Source: a virus
DNA length: 26,093 nucleotides
Strand: one strand, 5' to 3'
IMG/VR virus record: IMGVR_UViG_3300037138_000245
Span: 1-26,093 of that record
The position numbers and the translations under genes are program-made. The notes under the pieces are model-generated. The model did no database searches and was not told the origin of the DNA. It saw nothing but the letters and a program-made list of their open reading frames with translations. Shown one piece after another: positions 16,780 to 24,134 of this stretch. Position 1 is the stretch's first letter, and the number at the start of each line of letters is the position of its first letter.

Positions 16780-17293
16780 CGTCAGCCTCGACCAGGCACT
16801 CCCCGTCATCCGGAATCTCGCGGGGCGCAAGGCGAACGCGTTCGCACGTCGCTGCCGCATCGCTATCGACGAACGCGAAGACGTGGAAAGCCAACTTGTT
16901 CTGACCTTCATCACCCGCTGGCCGAAGTTCGATGGCGAAAGGGCCTCAGTCCAGACTTTTGCCTCGCGGCTGATGGACAAGGAACTGACGTCGATACTGC
17001 GATATCGTCTCGCAGAAGGCCGCCAGCCGCGCCAACTTCCTATCCCGGACGCCGGCCCAACGTGGGAGCTAATTCGCCAGTTTCGCATTGATCTCGAACG
17101 CGCTTTGGCCCCTCTGCCTCAGAGTGTCCGCGAAACCGCGGTCGCTTTGTCTTGGTTCTCCGCAGTTGATACTGCGCGTGTGGTGGGGTGTTCCCGCCAG
17201 ATGATCGGGAGGCGGAAACATCAAATCCGGGAAGCTCTCCTCGCTGCGGGCATCGGGGCGAACTACTTCGTCGGCAGAGGCGCCAGCCAATGA
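16772..17293 (+). CDS. Sigma-70-like factor (regions 2 and 4)
   Basis: A 173-residue protein started at GTG 16772, chosen because AGGAGG (16761-16766) lies just upstream. Residues about 15-75 look like sigma region 2 (RKANAFARRCRIAIDEREDVESQLVL... FDGERASVQTFASRLMDKELTSIL). Residues about 115-160 look like a region 4 HTH (LAPLPQSVRETAVALSWFSAVDTARVVGCSRQMIGRRKHQIREAL). If it works as a sigma factor it would direct host RNA polymerase to phage promoters. It could instead be a sigma-derived DNA-binding regulator that no longer binds polymerase. It overlaps the gene before it by 8 bases and the primase after it by ATGA. Confidence 0.75.
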   Translation: MADVSLDQALPVIRNLAGRKANAFARRCRIAIDEREDVESQLVLTFITRWPKFDGERASVQTFASRLMDKELTSILRYRLAEGRQPRQLPIPDAGPTWELIRQFRIDLERALAPLPQSVRETAVALSWFSAVDTARVVGCSRQMIGRRKHQIREALLAAGIGANYFVGRGASQ

Positions 17294-18015
17294 CCACCGA
17301 CTCCATCGCTCGTGCTCTCAAGGCCCGTCGTTCCGGCGCCGGCTGGATGGCAAAATGCCCCGCCCACGACGACAACAACCCGAGTCTGAGCATCCGGGAA
17401 GTGGATGGCAAAGTGTTGCTGCACTGCCACGCGGGATGCGGGCAGCGCGAGGTGATCGAAGCGTTGAAGGCCAAAGGGCTGTGGCCGGAGCGCCCGCGGA
17501 ACCCGCGCCGGCAAATCGTAATGACCTACGATTACACGGACGAGTCCGGTAATCTGCTTTACCAGGTCGTCCGGACCCAGCCGAAAGGCTTTTTTCAGAG
17601 GCGTCCTGACGGCGAGAACGGCTGGATCAACAAGAAGAGCAAACGGCAGGTGCTCTATCACCTGCGCGAAGTCATTGACGCCGCCATCGTCTTCGTCGTC
17701 GAAGGCGAGAAGGACGTTGAGACGCTCCGCGAGCACGGCTTTGTCGCGACGACGAGCGCGGGCGGTGCCGAGGCGCAATGGCTGCCTGAGTTCACCGAAA
17801 CGCTTGCCGGGCGCGAAGTCATTGTCATCCCCGATAACGATAAGCCGGGCCGCGACCGGGCCGCCCGCATCGCTCGTGCTCTGATCGGCCGCGTGACGCG
17901 GCTTGTCATTCTCGAACTCGAAGCCGCCAAGGATGTAACGGAGTGGTTCGAAAAGGGTCACGGTGAGCTTGAACTGATCGAGTCGGTTGAAAAAGGCCTG
18001 GCGGCGACGGCATGA
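17290..18015 (+). CDS. CHC2 zinc-finger/Toprim DNA primase
   Basis: A 241-residue primase-type protein. ATG 17290 overlaps the previous stop as ATGA. The zinc-ribbon residues C23-x2-H26 (KCPAHDDNNPSLSI) and LHCHAGC (C46, H47, C50) match the CHC2-type primase zinc domain. The Toprim core shows VVEGEKDVETL (catalytic Glu near 136), TSAGGAEAQW, and VIPDNDKPGRDRA (acidic pair near 180). It would make RNA primers or position the primase on DNA for phage replication. The next gene is the helicase, so the functions fused in P4 alpha protein are split between two genes here. Confidence 0.9.
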   Translation: MTTDSIARALKARRSGAGWMAKCPAHDDNNPSLSIREVDGKVLLHCHAGCGQREVIEALKAKGLWPERPRNPRRQIVMTYDYTDESGNLLYQVVRTQPKGFFQRRPDGENGWINKKSKRQVLYHLREVIDAAIVFVVEGEKDVETLREHGFVATTSAGGAEAQWLPEFTETLAGREVIVIPDNDKPGRDRAARIARALIGRVTRLVILELEAAKDVTEWFEKGHGELELIESVEKGLAATA

Positions 18016-19478
18016 CGAACGAAATCCGCGACGAGACCGATATCAACACCTTCGTCCAGCGATTTGAAACAGGCGCGACGGCCGGCGGCCCAGATCTTCT
18101 TTCGCGTCTCCACAACGACCACGGCAACGCGGAGCGCCTTATTGCGATGTATGGCGAGGATTTAAGGTATTGCCACGCTTTCAGGAAATGGCTGGTGTGG
18201 GACGGCATGCGCTGGGCTGTTGACGACACCGATCAAGCCCGCCGCCTTGGCAAACAGGCGATGCTCGAATTCCTGAGGCTTGCCATCGAACGTGGAGACA
18301 ACGAGAAAGCCGAGAAGTTCGCGCGTGCATCACTCGACGCCCGCCGCATCAGCAGCATGCTCTCGATGGCTGAATGCGAAATTTATGCCCGCCCGGCCGA
18401 TCTTGACACGGACCCGTTCGCGCTGAATTTCCTGAACGGCACGGTCGATTTGCGCACGAGCGAACTGCGCGAACACCGGCGTTCGGACTTCATTACGAAG
18501 CTCGTTCGGTACAGATACGCTCCGTCGGCGGCATGTTCCCGATGGCTCGCTTTTCTGGTTCAGGTGATGGGTGGCGCGCCGGCCGCATCGGACGACGATC
18601 TCGACCGCTCGCAGCGCTTGGTGGCTTACCTTCGGCGGGCGCTGGGTTACTCGCTCACTGGCACGACAATCGAGAAAGCCGTTTTCATTCCGTTCGGCAC
18701 CGGAGACAACGGCAAGAGTACGATGCTCAGTACCTTCCGGAATCTTGTGGAGGAATACAGCCATTTGCTTCAAGTGGACACGCTGATGGTGCGGCAGGAG
18801 TCGAATAACACCCAAGCCGACCTGGCGGACCTGCGCGGGGCGCGTTTCGTCCAGACTTCCGAGACGGAAGAGGGCCAGCGGCTCGCTCAGGGCAAGCTGA
18901 AGCGGATTACGCAGGGCATGGGCAAAATCAAGGCCACGCGGAAATACGAAAACCCAATCGAATTCGCCGAGACGCACAAACTGTGGATGGACACGAACCG
19001 GAAGCCCACCATCCGCGACGTGGACGACAAGGCAACTTTCAACCGGCTCCACCCGATTCCGTTCACGGTGACGATTCCCAAAGACCAGATCGACAAGGAA
19101 CTCCCCGACAAACTGCTGGGCGAAGCTGAAGGGATTCTAGCCTGGGCGGTCGAAGGCGCCCGGCTCTGGTATGCCGAGGGGCTCGCGAAACCTGCGGAAG
19201 TCGAGGCCGCGAAAGATAGGTGGCGGGAGGATATGGACCAACTCGGGCGGTTCATCGATGAGCGCTGCGTCACCGGTGACGGGTTCCGAGCGCGCGCGGC
19301 AGCTTTGTATGCCGATTACAAGCAGTGGGCCACCGACGGCGGCGACCGGTCGCTGTTGACCTCCACCGCATTCGGGACGAAGCTTACGGACCGGGGGATC
19401 ACGAAAACCCACTCAGAGCGTGGCGCGGTATACCTCGGAATCGGGCTTCGGTCCGACGACGAACAGCCGCGTGGCTGA
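18012..19478 (+). CDS. P4/D5-type phage replicative helicase
   Basis: A 488-residue superfamily 3 helicase, ATGA-coupled to the primase gene. An N-terminal D5-like region (about 30-200, with HNDHGNAERLIAMYGEDLRYC and FLNGTVDLRT) precedes the ATPase. Walker A is FGTGDNGKST near 229-237, and Walker B and sensor regions follow at DLRGARFVQTSE and HKLWMDTNRKPTI. The C-terminal part (about 390-460) includes WREDMDQLGRFIDERC and a winged-helix-like segment. This architecture is typical of phage and plasmid primase-helicases that open the origin and unwind the fork. It ends within the first copy of the repeats at 19475, consistent with an origin next to its own initiator. Confidence 0.93.
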   Translation: MTNEIRDETDINTFVQRFETGATAGGPDLLSRLHNDHGNAERLIAMYGEDLRYCHAFRKWLVWDGMRWAVDDTDQARRLGKQAMLEFLRLAIERGDNEKAEKFARASLDARRISSMLSMAECEIYARPADLDTDPFALNFLNGTVDLRTSELREHRRSDFITKLVRYRYAPSAACSRWLAFLVQVMGGAPAASDDDLDRSQRLVAYLRRALGYSLTGTTIEKAVFIPFGTGDNGKSTMLSTFRNLVEEYSHLLQVDTLMVRQESNNTQADLADLRGARFVQTSETEEGQRLAQGKLKRITQGMGKIKATRKYENPIEFAETHKLWMDTNRKPTIRDVDDKATFNRLHPIPFTVTIPKDQIDKELPDKLLGEAEGILAWAVEGARLWYAEGLAKPAEVEAAKDRWREDMDQLGRFIDERCVTGDGFRARAAALYADYKQWATDGGDRSLLTSTAFGTKLTDRGITKTHSERGAVYLGIGLRSDDEQPRG

Positions 19479-19587
19479 CGGGTTCGCCAAAACTGACGGG
19501 TCTGACGGCACTTCCTCAAAAACCATTTCACTACGCGCGCATATGGGAGTTTTTGAAGAAAACGCGTCAGACCCGTCAGCCCGTCAG
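19475..19587. repeat. Large inverted repeat built from six CTGACGGG-type units; candidate origin
   Basis: Arms 19493-19523 and 19549-19579 are inverted copies. The outer 15 bases match perfectly (CTGACGGGTCTGACG against its complement). After 4 unmatched bases on each side come 12 further bases with one mismatch. The loop is 25 bases. Three direct CTGACGG units lie on the left (19475, 19493, 19502) and three inverted units on the right (19563-19570, 19572-19579, 19580-19587). Multi-copy units flanking an AT-richer centre, directly after the helicase gene, resemble an iteron origin such as those bound by P4-type initiators. A transcription terminator is less likely because the loop is long and no T-run follows. 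Confidence 0.6.
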
Positions 19588-19625
19588 GCGCTCGCGGTCG
19601 GGTGAGTAAACGAATCGAAAACGGT

Positions 19626-19654
19626 TTCCACTTTCCGCGCGCTTCGCGTATATT
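19626..19654 (+). promoter_or_regulatory. Weak candidate promoter before the CPEC protein gene
   Basis: TATATT at 19649-19654 resembles a -10 element. The best -35, TTCCAC at 19626-19631, is poor but spaced 17 bases away. It lies 60 bases upstream of the next gene start. Confidence 0.25.
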
Positions 19655-19713
19655 TACTACGAAGGCTCGGTTCGACAGGCGAGCGCAGAGCGCACCCTCC
19701 GGAAGCCAACCCA

Positions 19714-20115
19714 GTGCGAGAGATGGGACTCTCGAAAAACTCCATCCCTTCCGTGCCGTGCCCGGAGTGTGCCCAGATGCAGCGTGAAATCCAAATTCCC
19801 TACTATGCGCCCGACGGAACCTCGCTCGGTTTCCGCTCACTCGAAGCCGCGAGGCGTTTGATCGAAGGCGGGTACGTGAAGCCGTCATACGGGCGCAAAC
19901 AACACTTGAGGGCGATCTGGCTACGGCCGGAAGACGGAAGCAGCCCGGTACCGGCGCACGCCCCGTCTGGGACGCGGTACAGTTTCCCCGAGAACCTCCC
20001 CAGCGGTCGCCGTTGCTGGAAGCACCGGCGCTTGGACCGGCGCGACGAGGATGGCGTGCCCGTGATTACGCGCGGCGTCTTTCTGCAGGTTGTTACGGAG
20101 TGCTGCGTCGGATGA
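19714..20115 (+). CDS. Unknown CPEC-motif protein
   Basis: A 133-residue protein read from GTG 19714, or from ATG 19723 three codons later. The N-terminal CPECAQMQ motif could be half of a zinc site. It is followed by a strand-rich region (IQIPYYAPDGTSLGFRSLEAARRLIEGGYVKPSYGRK) that resembles small phage proteins of unknown role. The C-terminal part (RYSFPENLPSGRRCWKHRRLDRRDED) is basic. Composition and the absence of a competing frame support a real gene. It lies between the origin-like repeat and the methyltransferases. No function can be given. Confidence 0.6.
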   Translation: MREMGLSKNSIPSVPCPECAQMQREIQIPYYAPDGTSLGFRSLEAARRLIEGGYVKPSYGRKQHLRAIWLRPEDGSSPVPAHAPSGTRYSFPENLPSGRRCWKHRRLDRRDEDGVPVITRGVFLQVVTECCVG

Positions 20116-20234
20116 AAGCCAGACGCCAGATCGGCGCGCGGTACATCGCTCGTGCTCGCGGGGCGGTTGTTCGGAACCCCAAGCCGCCCGTTAAAGCCAT
20201 AGGTACTTCCGGGCGGATTTCGGCGGCGCGTTGA
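20112..20234 (+). CDS. Possible 40-residue basic peptide
   Basis: ATG 20112 overlaps the previous stop as ATGA, the same coupling used throughout this element. The product would be very basic (MKARRQIGARYIARARGAVV...). There is no further support, and it may be chance. Confidence 0.2.
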   Translation: MKARRQIGARYIARARGAVVRNPKPPVKAIGTSGRISAAR

Positions 20235-20475
20235 AGAGTAGCGCAATTCCGCTAGCGTCAGGCGCAAAAAGGGGCGGTCAGGTGGTCAGCGGTCAGTGGC
20301 GGCCAGGGCGCGCCCGAGGCGGCGGGTGGACCAACCAGCCAACCCCGAGCCAAACGGCGCGACACGGGGCACCGGGGCGCGAAAGGGTGGCCGATTCCGG
20401 CGCAAGCCAGGGCGAATGTCCAACGTTGGACTTCCTGGCCGTTGACACGCCTCTTCTGTAGTTGCTCGTAACCCA
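20235..20475. other. Intergenic region before the methyltransferase pair
   Basis: About 240 bases without a convincing gene; a TTG-started frame at 20231-20461 has low-complexity Gly/Arg composition and was not accepted. Three GGTCAG units lie at 20276-20281, 20284-20289 and 20291-20296. A perfect 14-base palindrome lies at 20418-20431, and TTGACA at 20442-20447 matches a -35 element although no good -10 follows at the proper spacing. Confidence 0.4.
20418..20431. promoter_or_regulatory. 14-base perfect palindrome, candidate operator
   Basis: GTCCAACGTTGGAC reads the same on both strands. It lies 11 bases upstream of a TTGACA hexamer and 44 bases before the ATG of the first ParB-methyltransferase gene, a suitable place for a dimeric repressor. 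A chance occurrence cannot be excluded. Confidence 0.35.
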
Positions 20476-22047
20476 ATGGCGACACCTCCGGCGACCATAA
20501 CGCCCGCGATGGCTCGGCGCATCGAAATCTGGCCGACCGACCGGCTGGTGCCGTACGCCAGGAACGCGCGCACGCACTCTGCCGAACAGATAGCGCAGAT
20601 CGCGGCATCCATCTTGGAGTTCGGCTTCACCAATCCGATCCTGGTTGACTCGATGGATGGGATCATTGCCGGCCACGGTCGTCTGCTGGCTGCCCGCAAG
20701 TTGGGCCTCGCGGAGGTGCCAGTGGTAGTTCTGGACCATCTCAGCGAGACGCAGCGGCGGGCATACATCCTCGCGGACAACAAGCTCGCGATGAATGCCG
20801 GATGGGACGAGAAAATGCTCGCCAGCGAACTGCGCGAACTCGAAACAGACGGCACGGACCTCGCGCTCATTGGCTTCAGCGACGAGGAACTGGAGGCGCT
20901 GCTCGAAGACGGCGACGCGCCGCCGGAGGATGTGACCGACGAGGTCCCCGAACCGCCAGCCCAGCCGGTAACCCAGCCCGGCGACGTGTGGTTGATCGGA
21001 GCCCACCGCCTGATCTGCGGCGACTGCCGCGACGGGGGAACGATTCGTGTTCTGTTCAGCGATGCGCTGGCCAATGTGGTCGTGACCTCGCCGCCCTACG
21101 CGACGCAGCGCGAGTACGACGCATCGAGCGGCTTCAAGCCGGTTCGTCCGGATGAGTACGTCGCGTGGTTTGGCGCGGTCGCTGCTGGAGTCGAATCGAT
21201 TCTGGCGCCCGATGGCTCCTACTTCCTCAACATCAAAGAGCACGCCGACAACGGGGAACGCGACCTGTACGTGTTGGACCTCGTCATCGCGCACCGGCGG
21301 CAGTGGGGCTGGCGCTTCGTAGACACGTTCTGCTGGCGCAAGACCGATAACGGCGTGCCGGGCGGCTGGGGAAACCGATTCAAAAACGCTTGGGAACCGG
21401 TGTTTCACTTCTGCCGCCAGCAGCAGATCAAGTTTCGGCCGCAGGCCGTGAGCCACGAGTCGGAGGACTGCTTCGACTACTCCCCGAACAATCCGAAATC
21501 AAACTCCGGGAGCGGGCTCCTGGGGACCGGCGCGCGGGGCGCGGCCGCGGACGGGGGGAAGAACCAGAGTGCGTGGCAGCGCAGCAGGAATAGTCTGTCC
21601 GACGATTCGGATGGCCGGCACACCGGACTGGCGCGCCCGAGCAACGTGGTGGAAGTGAAATCGGAATCCTCGCAAGGTTCGCACTCCGCTCCGTTCCCGC
21701 GCGCGCTGGTGGAGTTCTTCTTGCTGGCCTACTCCGACGCCGGCGACGTGGTCTTCGATCCGTTCATGGGCAGCGGAACGACGATGGCCGCGGCGGCGTT
21801 GCTCGACAGGACCGGTTACGGCTGCGAGATCAGCCCGGCCTATTGCGATGTGATTGTGCGGCGGGTTATGAATCTGACCGGCGAGAACCCGGTCCTCGCG
21901 GCCACTGGCGAGACGTTCGCCGCTGTTGCGGAGTCTCGCGGCGTCCCGGCAGACCAGGCGATGAATCCGAAGCAGAACGACGCGCTGCGCATCCAGCACC
22001 ACGGACCCAATCCGCACTACGGACCGAAAAGGAAAGCCCAGGCATGA
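20476..22047 (+). CDS. ParB-domain/DNA methyltransferase fusion with SPPY motif
   Basis: This 523-residue protein combines an N-terminal ParB/Srx-like domain (about 15-125: WPTDRLVPYARNARTHSAEQ, IAASILEFGFTNPILV, GHGRLLAARKLG) with a beta-class methyltransferase. Motif IV is VVTSPPYATQ (near 202-211) and motif I is FDPFMGSGTTMAAAAL (near 426-440), followed by GYGCEISPAYCDVIVRR. The SPPY form is common in N4-cytosine enzymes but also occurs in some adenine enzymes, so the base is uncertain. Such fusions are frequent in phages and are thought to modify phage DNA against host restriction. No cognate nuclease is adjacent. The sequence between the motifs has an insertion with polar Gly/Ser/Asn stretches. 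The start is ATG 20476 without a clear ribosome binding site; ATG 20509 is an alternative. It overlaps the second fusion gene by ATGA. Confidence 0.92.
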   Translation: MATPPATITPAMARRIEIWPTDRLVPYARNARTHSAEQIAQIAASILEFGFTNPILVDSMDGIIAGHGRLLAARKLGLAEVPVVVLDHLSETQRRAYILADNKLAMNAGWDEKMLASELRELETDGTDLALIGFSDEELEALLEDGDAPPEDVTDEVPEPPAQPVTQPGDVWLIGAHRLICGDCRDGGTIRVLFSDALANVVVTSPPYATQREYDASSGFKPVRPDEYVAWFGAVAAGVESILAPDGSYFLNIKEHADNGERDLYVLDLVIAHRRQWGWRFVDTFCWRKTDNGVPGGWGNRFKNAWEPVFHFCRQQQIKFRPQAVSHESEDCFDYSPNNPKSNSGSGLLGTGARGAAADGGKNQSAWQRSRNSLSDDSDGRHTGLARPSNVVEVKSESSQGSHSAPFPRALVEFFLLAYSDAGDVVFDPFMGSGTTMAAAALLDRTGYGCEISPAYCDVIVRRVMNLTGENPVLAATGETFAAVAESRGVPADQAMNPKQNDALRIQHHGPNPHYGPKRKAQA

Positions 22048-23345
22048 CGGCGAAATCGCGCACTACGAATCGGGAAGTCGCCGGCATGGGTGCAGCGTCT
22101 CCGCGCTTCCGCGACCTCGCCGTACAGATTTGGCCCATCGACAAGCTGATCCCGTACGCCCGGAACGCCCGGACGCACACGGACGAACAGGTGGCGCAGG
22201 TTGCCGCCAGCATCATCGAATTCGGGTGGACGAACCCGATCCTTGTCGGTGCCGACTGCGTAGTGATCGCCGGGCACGCGCGCCTGGCGGCTGCTCGACG
22301 CCTGCGAATGGACGAGGTGCCGGTCATCGTGCTGGATCACCTCTCGGAAACGCAGAGGCGCGCGCTCATTCTCGCGGACAACCGCCTAGCCATGAGCGCG
22401 GGATGGGACGAGGAAATGCTTCGCGTCGAACTCGAATCGCTAAAGGAGGACGCGTTCAATCTCGATCTGGTCGGCTTCACGGACGAGGAAGTAGAGGAGT
22501 TGCTCCGCGAACCGGAGACTACGCAGGACGGGCTGACCGATCCGGACGCGGTTCCGGCTGAGCAGGAGGCCATCGTCACGGTGCGCGGCGACGTATGGGT
22601 TCTCGACCAGCACCGGTTGCTCTGTGGCGACGCCACGCAGATGGCCGACATCGAAAAGGTCCTGGCTGGCGGGCTGGCCGACATGACGTTCACCGATCCG
22701 CCGTACAACGTCGCGTATGAAGGCAAGACGGCGAAGAAGCTCACCATCGACAACGATGCTCTCGGCGGCAAGTTCTATGAGTTCCTGCGGGACGCCTCGG
22801 CCAACATGCTCGCGATGACGAAGGGCGCCATCTACATGTGCATGTCCTCGTCGGAGTTGCACACGCTCTACCGGGCGTTCTCCGACGCCGGAGGTCACTG
22901 GTCCACCTTCGTGATCTGGGCCAAACACCATTTCACTTTGGGCCGGTCGGACTACCAGCGGATGTACGAGCCGATCCTGTATGGCTGGCGCGACGGGACG
23001 CAGCACTTCTGGTGCGGTGACCGGAACCAGGGCGACGTGTGGTTCATCAAGCGGCCCATGGCGAACCTGGAGCACCCGACCATGAAGCCGGTGGAACTCG
23101 TCGAGCGTGCGCTCCGCAACAGCAGCAAGACCCGCGACACGATCCTCGATCCGTTCGGCGGGTCGGGGACGACGCTGATCGCGTGCGAGCGCGCCAACCG
23201 CCAGGCGCGCGTCGTCGAACTGGACCCGAAGTACTGTGACGTGATCGTGCGCCGGTGGCAGGATTACACGGGCGGCAAGGCGGTTCTCGATGGCGGCGGG
23301 ACTTTCGATGATGTTGCGCCGGAGCGACTAAGGAATGCGGTTTGA
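22044..23345 (+). CDS. ParB-domain/DNA methyltransferase fusion with DPPY motif
   Basis: A 433-residue paralogue of the preceding protein, started at ATG 22044 in an ATGA overlap; an upstream open frame to 21843 was rejected as overlap. The ParB-like domain (about 27-135: WPIDKLIPYARNARTHTDEQVAQVA, FGWTNPILV, AGHARLAAARRL) is strikingly similar to its neighbour. The methyltransferase part shows FTDPPYNVAYEG (near 215-226) and LDPFGGSGTTLIACERANR (near 370-388), then VVELDPKYCDVIVRR. DPPY points to N6-adenine. Probably it arose by tandem duplication and then changed specificity. It ends at TGA 23343, but the frame stays open for 63 more codons after it. Confidence 0.93.
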   Translation: MTAKSRTTNREVAGMGAASPRFRDLAVQIWPIDKLIPYARNARTHTDEQVAQVAASIIEFGWTNPILVGADCVVIAGHARLAAARRLRMDEVPVIVLDHLSETQRRALILADNRLAMSAGWDEEMLRVELESLKEDAFNLDLVGFTDEEVEELLREPETTQDGLTDPDAVPAEQEAIVTVRGDVWVLDQHRLLCGDATQMADIEKVLAGGLADMTFTDPPYNVAYEGKTAKKLTIDNDALGGKFYEFLRDASANMLAMTKGAIYMCMSSSELHTLYRAFSDAGGHWSTFVIWAKHHFTLGRSDYQRMYEPILYGWRDGTQHFWCGDRNQGDVWFIKRPMANLEHPTMKPVELVERALRNSSKTRDTILDPFGGSGTTLIACERANRQARVVELDPKYCDVIVRRWQDYTGGKAVLDGGGTFDDVAPERLRNAV

Positions 23346-23537
23346 ATCGAACGGTGCCACAAGGAGATTGCGGCAATCGAAACAGAGATCCGCGCCGGGA
23401 ATCCCGACCTTCAAGGGCTGTGCCTCGCTCTCTCGGACTGGTCGGCGGAGTTGCGGATCATCAAAGACGAGCAACGCCGCCTGCGGCGAGGCGGCGATTG
23501 GCAAGCTCTGCGGAAATGCGGGGACGTTGCTACTTAA
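23346..23537 (+). pseudogene. 63-codon in-frame continuation lacking a start codon
   Basis: Right after the methyltransferase TGA, in the same frame, lies a coding-like stretch reading IERCHKEIAAIETEIRAGNP, then LCLALSDWSAELRIIKDEQRRLRRG, ending at TAA 23535-23537. Its amphipathic helical pattern and the conserved-looking DWSAELR suggest a real small protein or domain. No ATG, GTG or TTG occurs early in this frame. An ATG at 23335 in another frame would join it (MRFE...) if one base were inserted near 23345. It may therefore be a frameshifted small gene, a readthrough domain, or a gene using a rare start such as ATT (after AAGGAG) or ATC. Confidence 0.4.
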
Positions 23538-23552
23538 GGATGCGGCGTGCCG

Positions 23553-23581
23553 TAAAAAAAGCCGCCCGTTTCCAGGCGGCT
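23553..23581 (-). terminator. Intrinsic terminator of the DUF3489 gene
   Basis: On the minus strand the stem AGCCGCC (23581-23575) pairs with GGCGGCT (23566-23560) around an 8-base loop, and is followed directly by a run of seven T (23560-23554; the first T also pairs in the stem). It begins 20 bases after the stop codon of the minus-strand gene. The convergent plus-strand side lacks a T-run, so it acts mainly on the minus strand. Confidence 0.85.
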
Positions 23582-23600
23582 GATTGGGAGGCAAGCGTGC

Positions 23601-24041
23601 CTACTTGGCAACGCGGTATGTCCGCTCGCCGGCTTCGTTCTTGGTGGACTCGACCGTGAGGCCCATTTTCTTGGTGAGGTTTCCGCTGATGAAGCCCCGG
23701 ATGCTGTGGTTCTGCCAGTCGGTGGCCTTGGCGATCTCGGCCATCGTCGCGCCCTTGGGGCGGCGCAGGAGGTCCAGAATGATGTTCTTTTTCGAGAACT
23801 CGCGCGGCACTTTGGCCTCCTTCACTTTGGCGGCCTTCTTGCTGGCGACCTTCTCCTTGGCCTGCTTCTTCGGCGCAGCCTTGGCTTGCTTGGCGGCTTT
23901 CTTCGCGCCCTTGCTGGCCTTGGGCGCGCCCTTCTTCTGGCTGGCAGCCTTCTTCGAGGCGGCCTTTTCCGGCGCGACCTGCGCGACCTGTTCCGCAACG
24001 GCGGCGGTTTCGGTGGTGTTGGTAGCTTCTGCGTTCTTCAT
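23601..24041 (-). CDS. DUF3489 protein with Lys/Ala-rich N-terminal half
   Basis: A 146-residue protein read from ATG 24041, with AAAGGATA upstream; an ATG at 24077 would extend it by 12 residues and is less favoured. Residues about 30-85 are Lys/Ala-rich histone-like repeats (ASKKAASQKKG, KGAKKAAKQAK) typical of DNA-binding tails. The C-terminal 60 residues are the DUF3489 winged-helix-like domain: NIILDLLRRPKGATMAEIAKATDWQNHSIRGFI, then KKMGLTVES and ERTYRVAK. It probably coats or bends DNA, or regulates transcription; the role is not established. It is the only minus-strand gene within the phage part, has its own terminator and diverges from the terminase genes, like a phage moron expressed on its own. 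Confidence 0.88.
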   Translation of the reverse strand: MKNAEATNTTETAAVAEQVAQVAPEKAASKKAASQKKGAPKASKGAKKAAKQAKAAPKKQAKEKVASKKAAKVKEAKVPREFSKKNIILDLLRRPKGATMAEIAKATDWQNHSIRGFISGNLTKKMGLTVESTKNEAGERTYRVAK

Positions 24042-24115
24042 GGTGGTGTTTATCCTTTTGGCGGTTGATCCGCGCATGACGATTCATCACTCCGGTGGCC
24101 CCGGAAGGCAAGGGC

Positions 24116-24130
24116 TTATTTCGGGAATAA
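24116..24130. promoter_or_regulatory. Small inverted repeat before the terminase genes
   Basis: TTATT (24116-24120) and AATAA (24126-24130) flank TCGGG, and the inner bases also pair, including one wobble. It ends 4 bases before the terminase small subunit ATG and lies within the divergent promoter region shared with the DUF3489 gene. It could be an operator or could form an mRNA hairpin. Confidence 0.3.
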
Positions 24131-24134
24131 ACAC

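Noticed and set aside
19493-19579. The large inverted repeat as a transcription terminator
   Set aside because: The loop is 25 bases, the arms carry repeated binding-site-like units, and no T-run follows on either strand.
19602-19787. A 61-codon frame started by GTG after the inverted repeat
   Set aside because: It overlaps the better supported CPEC gene in another frame, and its translation has no pattern of a real protein.
20293-21456. A 387-codon open frame on the minus strand
   Set aside because: It lies opposite the first ParB-methyltransferase fusion and extends into noncoding DNA. It shows no motif and is explained by GC-driven openness.
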